Shown here piece after piece: positions 35,308 through 44,700 of a stretch of 64,000 nt of DNA. The position numbers and the translations under genes are program-made. The DNA is from Emticicia fluvialis (GTDB taxonomy: Bacteria > Bacteroidota > Bacteroidia > Cytophagales > Spirosomataceae): NCBI RefSeq assembly GCF_024793945.1, contig NZ_JANUSD010000020.1, positions 23,325 to 87,324 on the forward strand. The letters run 5' to 3'. Every line of letters begins with the position of its first letter. Within the stretch, counting starts at the first letter, position 1. A model generated the notes under the pieces. That model ran no database searches. It was not told the DNA's origin and saw only the letters and a program-made list of their open reading frames with translations.

Positions 35308-35308
35308 A

Positions 35309-36361
35309 ATGAAACTTTCAGAATTTAAATTTGATTTGCCTCATAGTCTGGTGGCCATGTATCCTCCTGAACAACGCGATGGAGCGAGAATGATGGTTGT
35401 AAACAGAAAAACAAAAAAGATAGAACATAAAATGTTTAAGGATATTGTTGATTACTTTGGTGAAAAAGACACCCTGGTAGTTAATGATACCAAAGTTTTT
35501 CCGGCTCGTTTATATGGGTCAAAAGAAAAAACCGGCGCCAAAATTGAAGTTTTTTTATTGCGTGAACTGAACAGAGAAATGCGTTTGTGGGATGTGCTGG
35601 TTGACCCCGCAAGAAAAATCAGAGTAGGTAATAAATTGTATTTTGGTGATAGCGACCTGGTTGCAGAGGTAATAGATAATACTACTTCCCGCGGGCGCAC
35701 TATCCGTTTTCTTTTTGACGGCTCGCATGAGGAAATGATGAAAACCATCCACGAACTGGGTGAAACGCCGTTGCCTATTGATATTATCAAAAGAAAAGTT
35801 ACTGACCAGGACCGCGAAAGATACCAGACCATATTTGCAGATAAAGAAGGTGCAGTAGCGGCACCAACTGCCGGTATGCACTTTACAAGAAACGTGCAAC
35901 GCCGCATGGAAATAAACGGGGTTAATTTCTGCCCGGTTACACTTCATATCGGTATAGGTACGTTCCGTCAGGTTGATGTTGAGGATTTAACCAAACATAA
36001 AACCGACTCAGAGAATTTCTTTATTCCGGATAACACCTGCCAGATAGTGAACGATTCAATAGATAAAGAAGGTAAAATTTGTGCTATTGGTACTACCGTA
36101 CTGAAAGCGCTTGAATCTTCTGTATCTGCCAGTAATCATCTGAAACCAGTGGATAACGGTTGGACGGATAAATTCATTTTCCCTCCGTACGACTTCAAGA
36201 TTACCAATTCACTGCTTACCAACTTTCATTTGCCTGAGTCTATTCTTATTATGATGGCTTGTGCGTTTGGTGGCTACGAATTAATTATGCAGGCCTACCA
36301 TGAAGCCATCAAAGAAAAGTATAAGTTCTTTACTTATGGCGATGTGATGTTGATTCTTTAA
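35309..36361 (+). CDS. queA: S-adenosylmethionine:tRNA ribosyltransferase-isomerase
   Basis: A 350-residue enzyme that transfers the ribosyl group of SAM to preQ1 in tRNA, making epoxyqueuosine. Landmarks: LSEFKFDLPHSLVAMYPPEQRDGARMMVV, DTLVVNDTKVFPARLYG, GAVAAPTAGMHFT, TLHIGIGTFRQV and TNFHLPESILIMMACAFGG. Full length. The leader contains a promoter, an inverted repeat and a short ORF. It is followed by a strong terminator at 36393-36431. Confidence 0.97.
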   Translation: MKLSEFKFDLPHSLVAMYPPEQRDGARMMVVNRKTKKIEHKMFKDIVDYFGEKDTLVVNDTKVFPARLYGSKEKTGAKIEVFLLRELNREMRLWDVLVDPARKIRVGNKLYFGDSDLVAEVIDNTTSRGRTIRFLFDGSHEEMMKTIHELGETPLPIDIIKRKVTDQDRERYQTIFADKEGAVAAPTAGMHFTRNVQRRMEINGVNFCPVTLHIGIGTFRQVDVEDLTKHKTDSENFFIPDNTCQIVNDSIDKEGKICAIGTTVLKALESSVSASNHLKPVDNGWTDKFIFPPYDFKITNSLLTNFHLPESILIMMACAFGGYELIMQAYHEAIKEKYKFFTYGDVMLIL

Positions 36362-36392
36362 CACAGGAATTAAGAAAATAAACTATATATTG

Positions 36393-36431
36393 AACCGGGA
36401 AATGGAGAGCGCTTTCATTTCCCGGTTTGTT
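36393..36431 (+). terminator. Terminator after queA
   Basis: A 12-bp perfect stem AACCGGGAAATG / CATTTCCCGGTT (36393-36404 with 36416-36427), 11-base loop and a T-rich tail. Any ispD start upstream of about 36430 would place the terminator inside the coding region, so ATG 36453 is used for ispD. Confidence 0.88.
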
Positions 36432-36452
36432 TATTACCTAAAACACATTCTG

Positions 36453-37151
36453 ATGGAAAAGCAAAAATTTGCTGTTTTAGTAGCAGGTGGCAGCGGTTCG
36501 CGAATGGGTAGCGATATACCCAAGCAGTTTCTGCCCTTATCTGGTAAACCAATACTGTTGCATACTATTGAAAAGTTTCTACAAGTAGAGGGCATCCGGA
36601 TTATACTGGTTTTGCCAGAGAAAGATATTGAATTCTGGGGCGAAATTATTTCTTATGAAGACTTCGCCAATCCTCATTTAGATTCGCTGCAAGTAGTTGT
36701 TGGTGGCAAAAGCCGTTTTCAGTCTGTAAAAAACGGCTTGGCATTTGTGCCTGATGATGCCCTGGTTGCCATACATGACGGCGTAAGACCATTGATTGAT
36801 ATCCAGACCATCAAACAGTCTTTTGATTTAGCAGCAGAAAGTGGAAGTGCAGTTACCAGCGTACCGCTGAAAGACTCTATACGGCAAATAGATGATAATG
36901 GAAAAAATCTGGCTGTTGAAAGAAGTAAATACCGCCTGATGCAGACGCCTCAGACATTTCAGTCTGGTTTGATTAAAGCTGCCTATTCATTGACCGAGCA
37001 GGATTCTTTTACCGATTGTGCCAGTGTTTGTGAAATGGCAGGCTACTCGGTGAACCTGATTGACGGAGCCTACGAAAACATTAAAATTACTACGCCGGAA
37101 GATATGATTGTGGCAGAAGCGCTCTTAAGAAATTATTTAAGGCAGTCGTAG
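36453..37151 (+). CDS. ispD: 2-C-methyl-D-erythritol 4-phosphate cytidylyltransferase
   Basis: A 232-residue MEP-pathway enzyme that makes CDP-methylerythritol from CTP and MEP. LVAGGSGSRMGSDIPKQFLPLSGKPIL is the CTP-binding loop; VAIHDGVRPL, LMQTPQTF and FTDCASVCEMAG are family blocks. ATG 36453 is preferred over an in-frame start at 36390, which lies in the queA terminator. The last 19 bases overlap the end of the convergent lipoprotein gene. Confidence 0.95.
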   Translation: MEKQKFAVLVAGGSGSRMGSDIPKQFLPLSGKPILLHTIEKFLQVEGIRIILVLPEKDIEFWGEIISYEDFANPHLDSLQVVVGGKSRFQSVKNGLAFVPDDALVAIHDGVRPLIDIQTIKQSFDLAAESGSAVTSVPLKDSIRQIDDNGKNLAVERSKYRLMQTPQTFQSGLIKAAYSLTEQDSFTDCASVCEMAGYSVNLIDGAYENIKITTPEDMIVAEALLRNYLRQS

Positions 37152-37939
37152 TTGAAAGTAGAAGTGTTTGATATTGTGCCTGGCGGGTCGTTTCTGATGA
37201 TTCTGATTTTATCCGGATACCCCTTGTCGTTATAAGTCAGTTCTCTTTTGGATTGCAGGCTTTCAGTTTCTTTGAATGAATCTGACTGAAAAGTAAATAC
37301 TTTTGAGGAAACTATGTTGTTATCGCCGAATGGAAGAAACGAATTGAGGGGGCGTACAAGCCAGTAAAATTTTATTTCTGGTATGCCCGAAAAGAAATTG
37401 CGTTTATTGTCGAAGGTATGTTCGGTTATGGTAGGCGGGGCGACCAGGTCAGACCTGAAAACCCTGAAGGGATTCCCAAGATTATTGTATTCAATGCTTC
37501 TGTTTATACCCAGCTTATACCTGCTCAAAACATTAATGGGTCTGTTTCGTAGGTCATATTCCACGGTTATTTCATCATCGGGGTCACCGTTGGTGGTCTG
37601 AACAATTTTAACGGCATTATCTCGGCCGTCATAAGTTCCTTCAAATCTTTTTATATTTTTCAAATCTGCCTCATCTCTTACCGCTTTTACTCTGCCTTTT
37701 GAATCATACTCAAAAAATGCAATTACTTTATTGACTGTATCTTTACTGGCATTAAGGTCAAAGCTGAGGAGTTTTTCTATTCTGCCATCTTTTAAAATAA
37801 TAAAATCATAATGAAATGTTTTAATGATTGGGTTTTCTTGTACAAACCTTACCAACCTGCAGGTGTCCAGGTCTTCAACCTTACGGCAGGCAGATACAAA
37901 CAATACCAGAAAAATAGTCAGTAGAAGAAGAAGTCTCAT
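37133..37939 (-). CDS. Hypothetical lipoprotein
   Basis: A 268-residue protein with a lipoprotein signal (Cys18 in LFVSAC). The mature chain is a series of beta-strand motifs such as FFEYDSKGRVKAVRDE, ITVEYDLRNRPINVLSRYK and RELTYNDKGYPDKIRI, resembling the Y-D-x-x-G-R hairpin repeats of YD/RHS or DUF4595-like lipoproteins of Bacteroidota. Function unknown. It starts one base after the SDR gene stop (same strand) and its tail overlaps ispD by 19 bases. Confidence 0.7.
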   Translation of the reverse strand: MRLLLLLTIFLVLFVSACRKVEDLDTCRLVRFVQENPIIKTFHYDFIILKDGRIEKLLSFDLNASKDTVNKVIAFFEYDSKGRVKAVRDEADLKNIKRFEGTYDGRDNAVKIVQTTNGDPDDEITVEYDLRNRPINVLSRYKLGINRSIEYNNLGNPFRVFRSDLVAPPTITEHTFDNKRNFFSGIPEIKFYWLVRPLNSFLPFGDNNIVSSKVFTFQSDSFKETESLQSKRELTYNDKGYPDKIRIIRNDPPGTISNTSTFNYDCLK

Positions 37940-37940
37940 T

Positions 37941-38657
37941 TCAGAAGATTTTGGCCAATAACCATTCGGGTAATATTTTCATTAAAGTTGCTAATAAAAC
38001 ATACCTTTTGGTAACATAAACCACACTTTTTTTAGCTGCTATGGCATTGGCAATCTGTGCCGCTGCTTTTTCAGGAGTAGCCACCCAAAACATACCTTTA
38101 TTTTGTTTGGTCATGGGTGTATCAACAAAACCCGGCCTAATATCTGTAACCTGAATATGATGGTTGTTTTTTGCCGAACGTAGCCGCAGGCCTTCCATAT
38201 AGCTCGAAACAAAGGCTTTAGAGGCATGGTACTCCGGCGCATAAGGACTGCTACGCACAGCCGCAACTGATGACACCCCCACAATGTGCCCGCCACCTTT
38301 CTTTTTAAAATAATCGTAAGCCCATTGGGCAATGCCCACAAAGCCTCTTACGTTAGTGTCTATGGTTTTTATTTCTTCATCAAATGTAGCCTTACCAAAA
38401 CCCACCCCGGCATTAATAATAATCTGGTCAAATCCACCATTGATATCGGCCAGCATTTGCATAATTTTTCTGGCGTTTTCAAAATCTGACATATCCATTT
38501 CAGCTATATGCACCGGTTTATCAGGATAGGCATTCCTGATTTCTTCAAGCAAGGCTAAACGACGGCCGGTTAGGGTTACTTCATTGCCCTGTGCAATCAG
38601 TTTTTCTGCCAAAGCCCGACCTATGCCCGATGTGGCGCCTATAATGATGGTTTTCAT
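37941..38657 (-). CDS. SDR-family NAD(P)-dependent oxidoreductase
   Basis: A 238-residue short-chain dehydrogenase. The cofactor motif IIIGATSGIGRALAEKL is at residues 4-20, INAGVGFG replaces the usual NNAG, the catalytic Ser is in VGVSSVAA and the Tyr/Lys pair in YHASKAF. RPGFVDTPMT and the hydrophobic C-terminus (VLLATLMKILPEWLLAKIF), possibly membrane-associated, resemble DltE/acyl-reductase-like SDRs. Substrate unknown. Probably co-transcribed with the lipoprotein downstream. Confidence 0.85.
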   Translation of the reverse strand: MKTIIIGATSGIGRALAEKLIAQGNEVTLTGRRLALLEEIRNAYPDKPVHIAEMDMSDFENARKIMQMLADINGGFDQIIINAGVGFGKATFDEEIKTIDTNVRGFVGIAQWAYDYFKKKGGGHIVGVSSVAAVRSSPYAPEYHASKAFVSSYMEGLRLRSAKNNHHIQVTDIRPGFVDTPMTKQNKGMFWVATPEKAAAQIANAIAAKKSVVYVTKRYVLLATLMKILPEWLLAKIF

Positions 38658-38664
38658 TGATGTA

Positions 38665-38701
38665 TAATAAGAAAGGGTTACAGTTTTGAAACGGTAACCC
38701 T
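38665..38701 (-). terminator. Terminator after sprA
   Basis: On the minus strand an 8-bp stem AGGGTTAC / GTAACCCT (38694-38701 with 38674-38681) followed by TTTCTTATTAT. It lies 25 bases past the sprA stop codon and just before the SDR start. Confidence 0.65.
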
Positions 38702-38725
38702 AATGTATGAATAAACTTCCGGTTT

Positions 38726-41700
38726 TTACTGGTCTGATAAATTAAATCTGAGGTTGATACCGCCAGTAGTGGTTCTTCGCGGATACGAGAAGTTGGTAAC
38801 AAACGGGGTATTATTGGTGTGGTCAACATAGAAGTTCAGCAAAACGCGTTTATTTACCTGATAGGTAATTCTTGGCCCCCATTGCAGGTTATAGTTTCCT
38901 TGCGTTGGCTGGGGGTCTCCGTCCAAGCGGCGCTGAATCGCTTTTATGTCACGAATGGTGAATGCAAACTGGAAATTAAGGTCATTTTTCAGGGTAACAA
39001 CTCTACCATCCCGGCCTCTCAAAGGTAGTTTTACTCCACTTTTCCTGAATCCCAGATTGAAGACCAGGTCTGAACTGCTATACTCAGCCACCTGCGAATT
39101 GGATAGATTCAATACTGCTCTGCGTTCGCGGTTCCAGTCAAACCTGCCTGATATCTTACTTTTGGTAGTAAACTGTACGCCGATGAAAGGCGCAAACTTT
39201 TCTTCTAATGAAATGGTGCTCATTATTAGTGCAGGCAAGTACAGATTACGCGCACCCACCATTACGTTTTCATTCACTATACTAGCCAGAGGGTAGCCTG
39301 CCAGTGCCCAGTCTATTTTTTGCGCATCATATAACAAAGACGAAGTAAAATTGCCTACGTTGTAGCTGGCAGTATAGCTATGGCTGATAGCAATAGAACT
39401 GAAAACATTTTTGAAAGGCTCAAGATTTGCCAATCCGGTATAGTCAATGCGCCAGTTTGGCATAGGCATTGTGAGCTTTTTATCAGAGAATGGGAACCTC
39501 TTCAGGTTTAGTGTTTTGGCATCTTTACCGCTATAGGCAGCAATAAATGCCGGTATAAGCACATCCTGAGAGTTTTCTGCATAGGCGCCTGCTTCACCAT
39601 TGCCGCTTCCTGCCTGCATGGTATTTAAACGGTTAATGATAATCTCGCGGTTGGTTTTCATGTTTTCAAAAACCTGATACCTGTAATTATTGCCCACTTC
39701 CATTTTTTCAAAGAAAGTATTAAATGCCCAGAAAGACATACCGAAGTTTCCGGTTCTGATAGGGCTCTTTCTTTCATATTGTTGGCTTGTTGCATTGAAA
39801 ACGTAATATTCCTGATAGCTATCTCCGCGGCTGAAATTGCCACTTATCTGCATTCTGAAATCCTTGAATGGCTCAATCGTTGTCCGGTAGCTGAATCTGC
39901 GTTGCAGAGACTGCGTGTAGGGTTGAGTAATGAGGTCAGTTTTTGATAACCACCCTTTCTCATTGGCCTGATTAATAAAGGCCCGGTTACGGTACTGATT
40001 ACCCAGTACAAATCCCATGCTCTCTGAGGTAAGGTATGAGCCGTCTAAACCAAAGAATTTGGGCTCAGGCATAAAGCCGGGCAGAATGGTTGTTTCAATA
40101 ACGGAGTAGTCGTAGTCTATACCACGTACTGCCATCAGCAGGCGCGTAAACGACTTGGCTACATTGCTTGGCGCTACTTCCAGGTTTTCGTCATCACCCG
40201 GGGTGCGGGTAAATCTTTTTCTTTCCTGATTTGGCGAATTGGCAAAACGCAGGTATTTAACCTTGTTATAAAGTTTTACGAAATCTATTTTTCCTCTTAT
40301 TCCGGTTTCTCTTCCGTTTCTGATTGTATTGCCAAATGCCTTTCCGTTGGCATCTGCCAGGTTCAGCGCCATAGCTTGGTAATTAAAATTATTATTGTAT
40401 TTAAAATCACCTGTTACCCAGTCCAGCAGGAAGAACTTATCAAGAGGCAGCCTGTAAGTAAAGCGCATCTCCTGATTAAAGTTTTTGGCTCGTCCGGGTT
40501 TTACAATATTGCTTAATAATTTACTCTCATTGTCGCCGTATGGTTCATCAATAACGGCGTTCATAGTTGCGGTGTAAGTAAAGAGGATGCTCCTTGACAA
40601 ATTCCACTGTAAATCATACTGGCGGTTCAGCAGGAAATACTTCTCAAAATAAGGTACCACACCATTGGTGGTTAAGTCAGAGTTTCTGAGTTGGGTTCTG
40701 GCAAAACTTCTGTCAAAGTCTGTTCTGAAAGCCATTACCGTTGGCACAGGAGACAAGTTGAAGTCTTTCAGCCAATACAAAAATGGGCGTTCCATTTTCT
40801 TGTTGTTTTTGAATGGCTCCCACTTTATCTCTTTTGGCTGATACTGATAAGTTAAGCCACCTCTGTTTTGGGTAAGGCTGTAATCATCAATCAGAATATT
40901 GCTCCGGTTTACATTGTTTTGCGCATAGGTAAATGAAAAGTTTTCAATATCATAGATATGGGCTTTGGCATCTTCTTTTGTTTTTACCTTTCTTACATTC
41001 GAGAAATTGAAACCTTTACGGGTGCTGTTATCAATTACCATACGCCTGTAGGCTTCTCGCCGCGCTGCGTCTGTTATGTTGTTCAGGGCGTTTTCAAGTG
41101 GCATATCAGGGTCTAGCGGATTAAAATGAGGCGTAATGGTCTGTTTGTCGAAATTGACAAAAAACGGAATTCTAAGTCCCCACTTTTCAGGAAAAAACTT
41201 ATCCATTTCAACATTTGAAGCAATACCTATTCCTTTTCCGGTTTCTCTGGCTCTTTCAGAGATGCGGTCCTGCACACCACCAAAACCAAAGGTTTTTAGG
41301 TTTGCATTTACCGAAAGCGTGGCAATATCAGCCAGTTTAATATTGGCCGACATAATTGCGGCATCGCCGGATGTCTGGTCAAAGCCATAAGCACGTAATT
41401 CGTTGGCCCAAATAGTATAGGTTTTCAATTGCTCAGTACCGGTGGATGCGTTACGCAAACCAATCATTATGCTTAACACTGCGCTTAAATCCGGATTCCC
41501 CAGAACGGTAATTTTGTAAGTATTGCCATCTGTGCCGTTTTCACTGGTGCCGGTGGTTGTACCAGAGTAGGGTTTGTTGATATTGACAGCATTGCGGTTG
41601 CGTTCACCTTTCAGCGCCACCAGGTCTTGCAGGGCTACGTCAATAAAGTTTTCTGAAGGCCAGATCACATTTTCGTCAATAGAGCCATTCGGGGTTAGTT

Positions 41701-44700
41701 TTAGCTGAGGAATCTCGATTTCGTAATAGTGCTGCGACAAATCTGTTCCGATTCTGATAAACGCGCCACCCACTTTATTCTGGTCGTTGGCTTCATTCTC
41801 TGCATGAATAAACATTCTTAATCTTTTATAATTAAGCATGTCAACACGGGTATTGCGGAACACGCCTCTGGAATCGCCATTGCGCAGGTCTGTTACAGCC
41901 AGAGACATCGATTGTTCGTTGAATTTTACATTAAACTGCTGTTGGGTAATATCCTGGTCGCGTATGAATCCCGGAGGAACCTTATAGGGTGTTTTCCCTT
42001 CTTTTATATTACAGTTTTGTCCGTCTTCGCCACAGCCGTTTTCTTCAATATTTACTACACCCATTTTAAACCTGGCATCGTATAGCTGCGGGGTTTCGGT
42101 AAGGCTTTTGTCATATACACGATACTGATTAGACTCTAGCTGAAGGGACGCAAAACGAAGCACCACCGGTTGCTCAAAGTCGGTGAGCATCATACGCATA
42201 AAGCGGATTGACTTAAAACCGTTAATGTCGCCAACTTTATTGGTAAATTGCTTAACAGGTACCCGAAAAAGGTACCACTTGGCTTCTGAGCCGTTTGGCG
42301 CGTTTACGCTTACCTGGTCAACAATATAGCTGTTCCCTACACTTAATCTGCCGGGTGTAAGATTAATTTCGTATTCGTAGTAGTTTTCAATGTCATTGAT
42401 TGTATTGTCGCCGTTGATATCTTCTTTGTCTGGCGTTACAGAGTTGGCCAGCGTTGGGCTGGTGGCCGAATTGGTATTGCTTGGCGGCGAATTGTTTTCA
42501 ATACCCAGATAGTTTTTAAAACGCTCTATTAAAGACTGGCTGGCTGTGAATTCAGGGTCGGTAAAGAACTTGAAGTCATCTGCCGACGGGTCTTTTTCTA
42601 TTTTTTCTCTGGCCGTTGGGCTTAATTTATCCAGAAATGTTTTGATATGGTCAAAAGTTCTTTCCTGAGCATTGCTTAAGCCATCCAGACCCACATCCTG
42701 TTTTTCGCGCGAACCGGGCTGGTTGTCGAAGGCATCGGTCATAAACTGCACATTTGGAGCAAAGCCCCATTTGGTTTGAACCGGCCTGGATGAATTGCTT
42801 ACTGATTCGTTAGCCGGGAAACCGTTTTCAAAGCTATTTCGGCCGTCTGGTATTAAATCTTCTGAGATGTCGCCCAGATGAAATTTCAGTTTTCCTCCGG
42901 TTGTGTTTATTTTGTTTCCGTTAGGAGAACCATCTTTAACAATATCCTTGAATGGGTCCAGCATCCAGAAGGTAAGGTATTCTGTATTGGCGTTGTCAAA
43001 ATCATTATCAGCGGTTATACCCCTCATCACCGAACCAAAGTTCTGCTTCGGGTTGGCCAGATAACCATCGGTGGTCAGATTCGGATTATAGTTATACATG
43101 CCTCTTTCTGCCGGAAAATAAGAAACATCAAGCAGGTTTACAGGTACCGACTGGCTGAAAGTAGGTATTGACCGCCCCGGGAAAATCTCTAGCGGATTAT
43201 ACGCTTTTTCGTATAGGTTCTTGCCGGCTGCCTCCTGCACCTGTGGGGGTAGGGTACCTTCTGCCGCAAAACCGTTATCAATATAGGTAGTCTGGTCTAT
43301 TGTGTAGACAGATATTTTTGCTCTTTTATAGTTATACTCATAGCCAGAGTGGCTTCCCTGTAAACTCTCCGGTACGGTGCCGGGTCTCCAACGGGTAGGC
43401 TGGCGGGTAAGGTCATTGATGTTTCTGGTAGCTTCAAAATCATCAATCATGGCATTGCCATTCGTTCTTTTATTATTAACAGCCGGAAACAACTTGGCAT
43501 ACTCGGCCGCAAACTGAATAGCCGACATTTCCTTGGTCTGAATCAGCGGCAGGGCATCCAGCCATCTGGTCAGAAACCGGGCATCTTTTCTATAATTGAT
43601 ATCAAGGCCAACTATGGTGTTGTTAACCGGCTCTTGCCCAATGGCGGTACGGGTCATAAATGCCGGCGTACTTTCGCGGAGGGTCATGGCTGTGGCGCCT
43701 ATTCTGATGTCTTTGCTCAGGTTGTAGTCAAGCCTGGTACCCACCATCATTCTGATTTGCGTATTGAACATGTCTGGCCTCTCATAGTCAATTTTAATCT
43801 GGCGCGACGAGTTAAGTACACTTTGATTCAGAAATCTGATTCGGCCCAATTGTGGTTCAATCATGTAGTCAATACCATCCTGCAATTGTATACCCCCTGC
43901 AAAAATCCGGACAGATTGCGGTGAAGCGCCCAATGGGAGTGGCACCTCTGCCGAATTACTTGCCTGCAGGCTACCGCGTATAAAAAACTTATTTTTGGTG
44001 GTTACCTGCTGCGCATCGGCAAGGGTAGTGCGGTATAATTCGCTAAATACGTATTTGTCTTTTAGTGCCTGTTCGCTTGCATCAAATTTGGCATCCAGTG
44101 TTGCACCGAATGGCTCAAGAACCGGAAAAATCAACCTGCCTGTTTTGGCATCAATGGTAACGTCTTCAATGAAGTCAAAATTCCCATCTCCACCAGGCTG
44201 CGGGTCATTATTCGGGTTAAGGTTGTCCATGTTCATTACCCTAACCAGCGGTACATCTTTCAGATTCCTTCCTTCCTGCAAATTGGGGTTGTCTATGCCT
44301 GTCTTGTCGTCTTTATAAATAATTCTAAGCTGAAAACCCAACTTACCAACACCGGGCACGCCTAATGAGTAGATGTTTTTCATCATCAGATCCCACATGG
44401 GGTCGCTGGTGCGATTCCGTATGGTAGACGACTTAATGAGTTTCAGCATAATGGCTTCATTCTCAGGTCGAATGGCATAGTCTTCTGTCAGCTCACCCAC
44501 TTTGTAGGTATTGCCGTTGTAGGTGTATTCGTACGCAACAGCAAGAATTTCATCATTACGGAGCGGTGTTACTAACGAAATATAGCCCAACTCGGCATTA
44601 AACTTAAAGTCACGTTCTGTCAGGCGTTTGGCACCTCTTAAAACTTCATAATCAGTTCCTTTTTTAAGGTTTAATGATGCCAGGGCATCACCGGAGCCTG

